From positions 33,696,051-33,760,050 of the forward strand of contig CM039129.1 in the NCBI GenBank assembly GCA_022036555.1: 64,000 nt of DNA, read 5' to 3'. A program made the translations under genes and the position numbers. This DNA is from Microstegium vimineum (taxonomy: Eukaryota; Streptophyta; Magnoliopsida; Poales; Poaceae). This document shows, piece after piece, positions 46,001 to 55,809 of this stretch (position 1 is the stretch's first letter; each line of letters begins with the position of its first letter). The notes beneath the pieces were generated by a model, which was not told the DNA's origin, searched no databases, and saw only the letters and a list, made by a program, of their open reading frames with translations.

Positions 46001-48928
46001 AATTACTTCTGTTAAGAGCGATTTTGGCAAAATTGTAGATAGTTAAACCAACAACACGCAGAAGCCTATATCAAGGAAAAAAGATAAGATGAATGCTTGA
46101 TGAACATTGTTGCAGAACTATGGCCTATGGGGAGGGAAAAATTTGGATAACCAATGATCTAAACAGCAAAGTTTCTGGATAATCTTGTCATCTTGTCAAA
46201 CAGGTAACAAACAGACCTTAAAACAATATATTGTGATTGCAGTGAGGCTTCAGCTAGGCTCTGTTCGAATGTGCTAATTTTAGCATGCTAATCCTTAGCA
46301 CTTGCTAGCAACCAAAACCTTACTAGTTTTTACTAGTAGCTATCAAACCTTTTACCATTTGCCTGTTTGTATCCACTCTTGCTAATTCTTACTGGTTGCG
46401 AACTATTAGGCATTAGCAAGATGGATCCAAACATGCACTAGGCTCGAAACATCCCTTCCAAAAAATATTGCTGGCAGTTATAATACCGACACTGGCAAGC
46501 ACTTTGAACCTAAAGTTTTCATTTTATAATTATGAAATGCTGGTCTACACTTACCATACCAAACGTTATAATTTACCCAAAAAAATCTTCAGAACAGAGC
46601 ATGTTGCCAGGTTTCGGCAGATTGGGCAATAGGATTAAAGCACACTATATAAAGTCTAGTAGATTTAATATTGTTTTTAATTGTTATATTAAGTATGATC
46701 TCGTATTGTAAAAACATAATGTCATGCTAACTCAAAATTTAACTGTAGCAAAAACAAATTAGTGTACTAGTCAATATTGTTTTGGATCAACAAACTGATT
46801 ACCTCACTCAGGTTCATATCAAAATCCTCAATCCTTGTGAGCAAGCTGTGTGCCAATTCTGCTGCAGGTTCCACAGGCAGCTCCATGGAGACATTTGAAA
46901 TGGTTTTCAAGAGGGACACACGATTAACTGCCCAGAGAGCAGAGTTTGGTTCCACTTGAGAACAAGCTTTACCTCTGTCGTCTTGGCCAACATTGTCAAG
47001 GAGTTTCCAGTGGTGGGAGAGGAACTTCCAGTCAACTGATTTTGGTGCGAATGATGAGACCTCAGAAAGAAGCCACCAGGACCCAATAGGTGCAGTCCAA
47101 TTTTCGATTGGCTTACAATTTCTCAACCACAAGGATTCAGATAGTTTTATGATGTTCTGCAGTGAGCTAGCAAGTAGTGGTCTCAGCTTCTTCTTCTTCC
47201 CAAGGCTTGCACATATCTTCTTTATGCATGGAGCAACCTCTCCATCACAGATGCTTTTCAGCAAATCCAGTGTCCCTTCAGGGAAAACTTCCCCCAAGGT
47301 GATGGAATCATCATCTAAGTTCACATTAGCAGCTTGGCAGATCCTGTTAAGCACCAGTTCAAGAAACAGGTTTTCACATTCCTCCTGGATGCTTGTCTCA
47401 CTATCAATCACCAGAGGAGGCACAGCCTGAAGCCACTCTTTCATCACTTTCTCATCAGGAAATTTCCTAAACACCTCTGAGATGGCAGCAAGAGCAGCCT
47501 TGCGGATGCTGACTAATGGATCAGAGCATGCAGCGCCCATTGCACAAAGAAGAGACTCATCAATGGGTCTCCCAATCAAACCAATCGCCTTTGTGGTGAG
47601 CACAAGCGCAGCCTTCCTCACAGCAGCCTTATCATCGGTGCAGCGTCGTCTCAGCAATTCCCCAAGTCCCATGTCCCCAATCCTCATCACTTCCTGCAAC
47701 CGGTCAACCTCCACACCTCTCTCAGACAAAACATCAAGCGCCTGGGCTGCATTCGTTAACGCCCGAGCTCGAACACCTCCCACGCTGTCAGAGGACCTCT
47801 CCACCAACAGCCGCAGAAACTTCAGCCCCAAGAGCCCTCCTCTGTATCACAGTCATCTCCTTCAGATGGTAACAGCACGGGCAGCAAGGCAAGGACCAAA
47901 TCCACAGCGAGCAGTCGTCCCTTTGCCTTGCCCCTTGACATGGCCACCACATACCCTGCAAATTCCTCCCTTACATCTGCCTCCAATGCCCGCACAACCT
48001 CGACTATCGCTTCCACGGCCAGTGCCCTGGCCTCCGCCTTGTCCGGCGCCTTCACGGCCAAGTACCTAGGAAGGTAGCCCACTGCCTTCCTAACTGCTTC
48101 CTCCCCTTCCTCGGTGCCCAAAGGCACGAACTTCCTCACAAGGAACTGCACCGCGGCCACCCGTGCCGCAGATTTCGCGGGCGAGAGCACCACCGGGGCC
48201 AGCGCGCGTATCACGTCCTGCACCGCCCCGGCATGGTAGTCCGATCCAAGGACGGAGGCGAGGACGTCGAACGCCGCGAGCTCCGCGGCGGTGTCGACGA
48301 GCGACCGCCGCGCGTCCGGGTGGTCCCCGAGTGGCAACCTCCCCGCGGCGTCGGCGAGCAGGGAGAGCGCCTTCGGGAGCAGCGACGGTACCCCCCGCGA
48401 GGCCACCGGCGGCTGCTGGCGGTGGTTCCTGCGCTTGCGGGGGTTGGCGGCGGCGCCGGAACCGGAGCTAGGGTTGGAGGCGGCGCTGCTGGCTCCGGAG
48501 GCGGCCGCGGCGGCGGCGGCAGTGGCCTTGCGGATGGCGAGGAGGAGGGAGAGGAACGGGAGCGGGGAGAAGAGGGTGAGAAGCGGGGAGGCCGGGGCGA
48601 GGAGGAGGCGGAGGTAGGCGACGGCGGCGGGGAGCGGGTGCGCGGAGAGCGAGGCCTCGAGTGGGGGCAGCAAGGATGACGCGGGGACGGCGGCATCGGC
48701 GAGGCGGGGGAAGATGGAGGCGACGGCGGCGGGGCCGGAGGAGAGGAATGTGATGGAGGGCAGGGATAAGGGGTGGGAGGTGGCGGAGGAAGACGCGCGG
48801 CGGTGGAGGGCGGCGAGCTCGGAGATGACGGCGGGGAGGGAGCCGGAGGCGGACGCGGGGGAGGCTGAGGATGGGAAGTCGATCCCGTCGCTGCCGTCGA
48901 GGTCGACGTCCATCTCGTCGGCGTCCAT
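43097..48928 (-). CDS. CAPD3: Condensin II subunit CAP-D3
   Basis: CAP-D3 is the HEAT-repeat subunit specific to condensin II, which compacts chromosomes in the nucleus. Exons on the - strand: 48928-46803, 45957-45466, 45395-45304, 44698-44611, 44539-44425, 44335-44200, 44111-43937, 43726-43097. All introns are GT-AG and all phases agree. The product is about 1284 residues, close to the Arabidopsis protein (about 1300). Recognised parts: MDADEMDVDLDG start; alpha-helical HEAT repeats (AAVRKAALVLTTKAIG, LVSIRKAALAAISEVFRKFP); SLRDPCEVVRRQTFILLSKL and DYVKWRGVLFLRFLPSLVDE, the most conserved condensin core; a basic C-terminal tail (KGKGKAAAQ; ending PFELDDES). Exon 1 is 2126 bases where the phases need 2127. 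The frame slips near 47824-47829 (GGGGCTGAAG, one C short), either an error or a real lesion. Intron 1 holds a MITE. I chose the start at MDADEM because the upstream frame looks like leader. Confidence 0.92.
46262..46437. mobile_element. MITE (176 bp) in intron 1 of CAP-D3
   Basis: A perfect 8-bp target duplication CTAGGCTC (46254-46261, 46438-46445) flanks an element whose left end (TGTTCGAATGTGCTAATT) and inverted right end (TGCATGTTTGGATCCATC) resemble each other. The 8-bp duplication suggests the hAT superfamily. Confidence 0.82.
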
Positions 48929-49200
48929 CGGAATGGGATGGGGGCGAGATCGGGGTGGGGCACTGTGGAGAGCGCTCGACCGCTCGACTTCACTGGAGCT
49001 GGGGAAAGATGGAGAGTGGGAATTTTGAAATTTGCGGTGGGGAAACGGAATTTGGGATTTCGCACAGAAGAGGCAGAAAGAGCCAAACCAAACGGACGTC
49101 ACTATTGGGCGTACTCCCACCCTTCGTCCATCGTTCGGGCGGCCCAACTCATCTAAACTGGATGTTGCGCTTGTAGGACGGGCTCGTGAGCACTTGGGTT
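48929..49200 (-). promoter_or_regulatory. CAP-D3 leader and promoter region
   Basis: GC-rich sequence upstream of the CAP-D3 start. GGCGGCCCAACTC at about 49139-49151 contains a site-II-type GGCCCA word, and ATTGGGCG lies near 49104; such words are common in promoters of dividing-cell genes. No TATA box is evident. Assignment is by position and motif only. Confidence 0.4.
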
Positions 49201-49272
49201 TGGTCCATTTATTCCTAGTACCATGTTTAATGCTAGCTAGGTGTAATTTGTTTTATCTCAAATAAGAGATTA

Positions 49273-49300
49273 TTAGCAAACGTGTTCGTGCGTTGCAACG
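49273..49300 (-). mobile_element. Worn Helitron-type 3' end
   Basis: Read on the - strand: CACGTTGCAACGCACGAACACG, a few bases, then CTAA followed by T. This matches the hairpin-plus-CTRR layout of the end at 20112-20141. The rest of that element is not defined. Confidence 0.5.
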
Positions 49301-49574
49301 TGAGAAAAAAAACTACTAAATATTCATAAAAACATATGACATTATTGGCAATAAAATAACAATGCCATATATAATTTGTGTTCTATTTTGTTTACAGATC
49401 GGACTACACAATATACTTGATTGCTCATAGTCTGTGTCCTTTTCGTTTACGATTTGATTGGATCTATTTTTGCTAGTGAAAATTAATAGTCAAGAATTCC
49501 ATCCACTTAATAGCCGAATCCAGAATAAGTACAGATATGTAAATTAAAGGGACATTTTATTGCCTTAAAGTTAA

Positions 49575-49740
49575 ACCGGCCCATGAGCGTAGCTTAGGCT
49601 CGTGGCTTGCTTAAGACCTCAGGTTGGCCCATTAATGGCCCACTCGGCAGCCTGAAATGTATAGAGAATGTAAACCGTTGATCTTGATGAACGGTCAGAA
49701 TTTTACCTGAGCTCATATAAAAACTGGTCAAAACCCTAGC
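49575..49740 (+). promoter_or_regulatory. Housekeeping-type promoter module without an intact gene
   Basis: Three GGCCCA site-II words (about 49579, 49626, 49636) are followed by a TATA box (TATAAAAA, 49716-49723) and a telo-box-like AAACCCTAGC (49731-49740). This order is typical of ribosomal-protein and other growth-linked plant promoters. Downstream I find no recognisable coding sequence. Confidence 0.55.
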
Positions 49741-49865
49741 ACCATCAGTTTTCTGTCTCTTTCTCTCCTGCCCAGCCCGCTCATGTCCTCCAGAGCACTT
49801 GTACATTCACCTGCGGCCTCGGCTGTTACACACATCGCGCCCCCTTCCATCCACCGTCTTCGACC

Positions 49866-50200
49866 ATGACGAGCTTCCTCGGCGCGTTCAGCAGCGGCGC
49901 GCCTTGCTGGCCCCGTGTCCCTACAACGGCGGCCCCAACCTTGACGAGCTTCCTTGGCACGACGATGGCGCGTCCGGCAGCGACGTGCCCCTGCACCTTT
50001 GGCCTCACATCCCCGCCTCGACGTTTCTACTCCACCAGATCCGGGCCATTGGAGCACCGACGACGACACTCCGCTTCCTCGACACGACGACGGCGCGCCG
50101 GCAGCGGCGTGCCCCTGCACCTTCTGCCTCGCAACCACGCCTCGGCACTTCTACTCCATCAGATCCGGGTCATTGGAGCACCAACAGAGACACTCCGCTA
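49866..50200 (+). repeat. GC-rich tandem repeat, period about 125 bp
   Basis: The block starting GCGCGTCCGGCAGCGACGTG (about 49968) recurs diverged at about 50093 (GCGCGCCGGCAGCGGCGTG), each running through GATCCGGGCCATTGGAGCAC-like words. A partial third unit lies before, sharing GACGAGCTTCCT. Frames are open but change composition between units. It ends where copia sequence begins. Confidence 0.65.
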
Positions 50201-50202
50201 CA

Positions 50203-50541
50203 ACTTCTATTGTCATGGGAGCAAGTTGTGCACAAATCTTATACATGATCCAAACACTTCTTGATTACGGCGTTGTTTTAAAAGATGTTCCACTTTTGTG
50301 TGATAATGAAAGCGCCGTAAAGCTTGCTAACAACCCGGTTCAACACTCTCGCACCAAGCACATAGATATTCGCCATCACTTTCTTAGAGATCATGTGGCT
50401 AGGAAAGACATCACACTAGTTGGAGTTAAGAGCGAAGATCAATTGGCGGATATCTTCACAAAACCACTCGATGAAACAACCTTTTGTAGGTTGAGAAGCG
50501 AGTTGAATGTGTTGGATCACTCAAACTTCACTAAAAAATGA
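50203..50541 (+). pseudogene. Copia pol 3' end (RNase H C-terminus)
   Basis: The frame contains GASCAQILYMIQTLLDYG, LLCDNESAVKLANNPVQHS, TKHIDIRHHFLRDHV and EDQLADIFTKPLDE, the diagnostic C-terminal half of Ty1/copia RNase H, and ends in TGA at 50541. Everything upstream in pol is missing, cut where the tandem repeat begins. Confidence 0.93.
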
Positions 50542-51774
50542 GATTGTGTGAACCATGCATTCATTTGTAATATAACATGTTTAATTTGGTAATGCACATA
50601 GGCTTGGCTAACGCGGTTGAGATAACCGCCCTCAAAGCGTGTGACAAAGCTTAACCGCGGTTTAAACTTGCAAGCAACCTAGATTCAAATTCCGTATTGC
50701 ATAGAATATGCATGTGTGTTGCATCGTCGTTTCTTTTCGGTTAAGCTTGATCATCCTCTAGGCTCGTCACTTAGGGGAAGCATTCAAAGCTCTAGCTGCA
50801 GCTAATACCCCTCTTGTGCCCCTTTGGTGATCCTTGAAGTTTTCTTGATCTATTTTCCTATGAAAACTAATTCTAGCCTATGGCAAACTACTTTTAAATT
50901 GAGGGTTTGAGAGATGGTTCTTATGCCAGGTCCAACAAGTGTTTCTTTTTGCTTTTTTGTGTTGGTACTTAGCTAAGAGAAAAGATTGGAGAGAAAAACA
51001 GGAAGACTCAGAGCAAAATCAAGCACCGGACCACCCTCCGGACCACTCGGCATGGTCCGACGCTAGGCGGTCCGACGCCCTGTCCCTCTCTGCTCATTTT
51101 CATCCAGACAAAGAATCTGTCGGACCACCCGTCCGACGCTCCTCCGGACCATAGGCAAGTGGTCTGGTGCTCCAGTCAGCGCCAATCTCTCTGGTCATCA
51201 TACCGTCGGACCAGTCCGACGAGTAGTCCGACGCCATAGTCCGGTGGTCGGGTGCTCTCTGCATGGATTTTTCAAATCTCTGGTTCCGTCGGACTCCTCC
51301 ATCGGACCACCCTCTGGACCATGGAAACTAGTCCGACGCTTCGAATTTTTGCGGATAAGCCCCGCGCTGGCAATTTGTGTTCGGCAGTTGCTTTCTCGTC
51401 CGTACGCCACTCCTCCTCCCTGCCCAAGCGCCGCCGCTCGCCGCCGCCTGTGCCACCCCTCTCGCCGCTGGTGATCCACACCGGAGCGTCGCCGCACCAC
51501 CTCCCCTGCCCCTGCCTGCTCTGCTCGTGCTCCCTCGCTCTAATCAAAACAGAGCAGCGCCGCCGCCTGCCATCACCACCGTCGCTCGCCGTCGAGGCCC
51601 CTCTCGCCGGCGATCAAGCACCACCTCTGCTCCACTACTTCACCCTGCTCAGCTCCACCACTCCCCCAATTCACATTGCAAGCCAGAGGATTCACCCTCT
51701 AGGGTTTGCCTAACCCTAGTTTGGGTTCGTTTCAAAGTCTTCGTCCATTGCCGAATCCGATTCGTCGTCATCGA

Positions 51775-54700
51775 TGTGACGGAACCGTCCAAATTATACG
51801 AGATCAAGTGCTAAAGTAGCTGACTTAACTACCACTTAAAACACTTGAGCCCATATAATTCCTGTAGTCCAGAAATCTCGAAGGACTTCTAACATCAAAT
51901 CAGGATCGCGTACATTCAGGGATACACATTCGAACGAGCCACAAATCAACCGAAAATACTTAAAGTATGAAATAAGTTATTACAACACTTCGTTCCAAAT
52001 AAAAGTAGTACTTACGCCACAACACCTGTGGCCAAATAAAACATTGTTTGAAACTGAACTTGAAGTTTTAAAAGATAGGGGTGCCCATGATGTCACGTCC
52101 GACAATAGCAAAAGATGAGCTTGTAGAAGACCTTGCCCAAGGCCTACTCCTCTTCTCCTTCGAAAGGATAGAGACAGTGCTTACAATAGCCGAAGTATAC
52201 TTGGCCATCTGCAACAAACGGGATAAACCCTGAGTACGGTAATGTACTCAGCTAGACTTACCCGTCTAACTGAAAATAAAGACTCCAAGGATATGCATGG
52301 CTGTATCTGGAGTTGGGTAGCTTTACTTTGTAGAAATGCTTAATTAAAGGAGTGTACTTTAATGATGCGGTGAGCAGTCATCTTTTATCCTACTAATTAT
52401 CTCTAGGTCATTGCATCTATACTAGAGCACACACTTGATCTACTCAAACAATATAATAACATATATCCAGTTCCTTCATCAATATTTTAGTAGAACCATA
52501 ACGATGTCACATGAAGTTGTACCGTGGTGAAGCTCAGCATTGAGCCTGGGCGTTCGGGTTACCCGATTTTTTCGGGTCGGGTAATTCGGGTAATTCAAAG
52601 TTCGGGTAATGAAAATTGTTACCCGATATTAGCTCTGTAAAAATACTACCCGCAATTTCGGGTACCCGATAATTCGGGTTCGGGTTCGGGTATTTTCCGA
52701 TTTACCCGAATTTACATAAATCAACAAACTAGATAAAAAATTTAGTAGCAATTTATAAATAATTTCAGCACCAAATGTATAGAATTTCAATAACAATTTA
52801 TAGAGAATAATATATTATAGTAATTTGTTCAAGAAGAGAGGATTATATTTTAATAAAGTGATAAGTTCAAGTGTTCAACTAACAATACATGATAAATATA
52901 AAAAACACATACAAAACTTTGGGTAGTTCGGGTAGTTTGGGTACCGGGAGATATTACCCGAATTACCCAAACTAATTTCGGGTATTCAAAATCACTATCC
53001 GAATTTAGATCGGGTACCTCGAGTTCGGGTAATTTGGGTTCGGGTTCGGGTAATTCGGGTTTGGGTAATGGGTATCGGGTATTTTGCTCAGGCTTACTCA
53101 GCATAATCCCCCATATCCAGTGGGGGGCGGCAATTCGAATCGATATACACCAGCTGGTAAGATTACCTTTAACACACGCCCACACTTTCCCCGTCGGGTC
53201 AGCATTAGGTCACCGCTCAACAAAGTCCAGGTGGTAACCGACGCGATCTCAGAGTAGTCCACCCAATTGCAGAAAATAGATGGCCACCACGGGGCAGATC
53301 GTATCTACAGTCTAGAGGGTGCTCACAGTAGGCTGAGAACCGGCCCGGACAGTGTTTACTCGGCTTCGGGGTCGATACTCACAATGGCCCCTATGTGAAA
53401 GGGCGCATTCAAAGATGTAAGAGGGCCACCATAGTGTACAAACCTACACGATCCAACGGACGGACTGCCCCCAAGTCTTGACCACTTGGTGCACTTGCCT
53501 TCCAGTTGACTGTATTTCATTACTACCATAGGTTCTTCCCACAATAGCGAATATAGCCAACCGTGATAGTATTACCCCCAAGGGATAATACGAAACATAA
53601 AAAGAAAGGTAACCATTTATTCTAAGCATGCTAAGCAGTTGCTTTTACTTTATTATTAACAGGGTAACAAGGTAGGTAAAGCAATAATCAAGGAAGGTAA
53701 TGCATCAATTTGGGATTCAGAACAACTCCTATCACCTAATGCATCACAGTATAAAATACTCAAGTAGATTAAATTGTAAAAACTAGGAGGCTTAAGAATG
53801 CTCTGGGGCTTGCCTTGAGAGAAGGTGGAGGGCTGGTGGTCAGAGCACTCAGGAAGGTTAGTGTCGAGCTCTTGGTACTCCTCGTATAGCTCCTGTACCT
53901 CCTGGACTTCTGTCTCTGTGGGCTCTTGATGTTCCTCCACGGATCCTAAATGATTGCAATGCATAAATAAATAACTGAATGGTGCAGGGATGGTGCTTGA
54001 ACAAGATTTAACACACTAACAGAGATTCTAAGCATAGGACCAGAGAACTACCACAAAGCTACTTACATCTAGAGCTACTAGCAACAAGGGTAAACAGGCT
54101 ATAACTTATGTTTAGCAGAGACTATACTTTAAAACATATTTATTAGGAAAGTTCTATGATCAACACAAACACATAGCTAACTTTGATATATATACAGGAA
54201 GCAACTAAACTAAACATTAGTACTGAAGACATTTTCCAAAAACATTTATATAACTAGACAGATCAGGACATACAGAAACTAACCACAAGATTTTACCAAA
54301 CTCTAGATATAAACAACAAGCATGGCATATATTACTGAAAATAGAATAGGAAATCATTTCGGGAACTGGTTCGAGACACGCAGAGGCGCTCGAGGCAACT
54401 GACGGGCATGACCCTCAATTACTCGAGGTCCATCCACCGTCGAGCGGAACAGAGAACGGTGCTGATCAACGTGTTTTCGCCGGCGGTGAGGTCTCCGGCG
54501 GTGGGGTTGGTTGTGCTAGGCTCGGGATGACTTACGCGCATCCACTGGTGGTGTTGGTTGAACCGGCGCGACCGTGAAGAGGGGTCGACGGTGTGCGGTG
54601 ATGGCGTGTTCCACTTCCGCGGTCAGGCATCGTCGGCCACGCGGCGGATGACTCCGACGTACGGCTCAGCCGCGGTCGATTGAGTGCGCGCGAGCGTGCG

Positions 54701-55253
54701 CGGCACGTGCGTGCGAGCGAGGGCGCGGGAGAGGGGTCAATATCGAGGGTAGGGTCGTTGGGTAGATCGAGCCTCCGACTCGGTCGAGCCTTCTGCGTGG
54801 GGTCGTTCGTCCAAGCCTCGGTTCGCCATATCGAGGGGTCGAAGTCGAGGGGGCGTCGCTAGACTGGCTGATCGAGCCTCTGGCTCGGTCGAGCCTCTGG
54901 CCCGGGGTTGTTCGATCGACCCTCGGTCCAACATGTTCATCGAGCGGTGGTCGAGGCTGAGCGGTGGTGCTCGACCTGTTCCGGTTCTGATTTCCTCTTT
55001 CCCATTTTCTTTTATTTGATAAACTAAGCAGGGTAACTAAACATAAAGCAAACCATACTTTACTCTAAGCAAAGCAAGGTTTAACTAAACAGGTTAAACA
55101 CAAGAATTAAGCACAAAACACCTATTCAAATCTAGTTTCAAAGCATATAAACACACAAAATGAAATGATAGCATATGCAAACATGAATGCAATGAAATGA
55201 TGTGCTTAGTGGCTAATGATGATCCTAATGCAAGCTTGACACAGGGTGTCACA
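51775..55253. mobile_element. Large solo LTR (3479 bp, including a hAT MITE)
   Basis: Begins TGTGACGGAACC and ends AGGGTGTCACA. A perfect 5-bp duplication ATCGA lies at 51770-51774 and 55254-55258. Removing the MITE leaves about 2.9 kb. Ends and size resemble the solo LTR at 25461-28596, which suggests the same broad gypsy group. Confidence 0.92.
52541..53096. mobile_element. hAT MITE rich in TTCGGGTAA motifs (556 bp)
   Basis: A perfect 8-bp duplication CTCAGCAT (52533-52540, 53097-53104). The left end TGAGCCTGGGC and inverted right end TAAGCCTGAGC match at 9 of 11 bases. Both sub-terminal parts are arrays of CGGGTA and TTCGGGT; the middle is AT-rich. Confidence 0.9.
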
Positions 55254-55258
55254 ATCGA

Positions 55259-55809
55259 CTTTGCTTCATTGTTGCTAGGGTATGATGTTGATCTTTAATT
55301 TCGCGTTTTGTCGAGTTATAGATCACATTATGTCCTAGAAGTGATTCCTTGCCAACACTTAATCAAATCCAAATCACTAAATTCATTCACTTATTGCAAT
55401 CCGCAGTTGGTGAACTCTTTTGTGGAGTGTGGTTCGTCGCTTGAGTTGCTCTGATTAGATACGCTCGCTTACCTCAGGTACCATGACAGATTTCATTCTA
55501 TATCTTATCTAGATGCTTGCTTCCATATGGTATCTTATCTCTAGAGATTATATATGCTTATATACTTCTATCTATTCTATCTAGCAGCGACAGTGGCAGT
55601 ATAAACTTGGGGCAAAGCTCGCGAGTATGGATTGAGGCAAAGCCTCAGAAGGTTTAGTCCAGTGGCTTGGCAAGCCTCTCTTAACAGTTGTGATTGATTA
55701 GTGACAGTGGTGCTTGTGACAGTTGATTCTTGTCAGTGGTTCTTGCAGTTGGTTTGTGACAGCGGTTCTGACAGTTAGCTCTGGTCAGTGCTCTCTTTGT
55801 TGATCAGCT
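55259..55809. other. Copia spacer before the third ORF
   Basis: Continues the sequence interrupted by the solo LTR. It carries short T/G repeats around GTGACAGTGG/GGTTCTTGCAG between 55585 and 55800. No separate gene. Confidence 0.5.

Noticed and set aside
48163..49176. Long + strand frames rich in R, G and E opposite the CAP-D3 first exon
   Set aside because: Antisense shadows of a GC-rich exon; the - strand reading is clearly condensin.
49799..50248. Frame from the tandem repeat into copia RNase H taken as a fusion gene
   Set aside because: The repeat part changes frame with each unit and has no domain; the open frame looks accidental.
52553..53096. Direct GGGTA repeats considered as a CRISPR-like or satellite array
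   Set aside because: Irregular spacing and both orientations, within an element with inverted ends and an 8-bp duplication: a hAT MITE.
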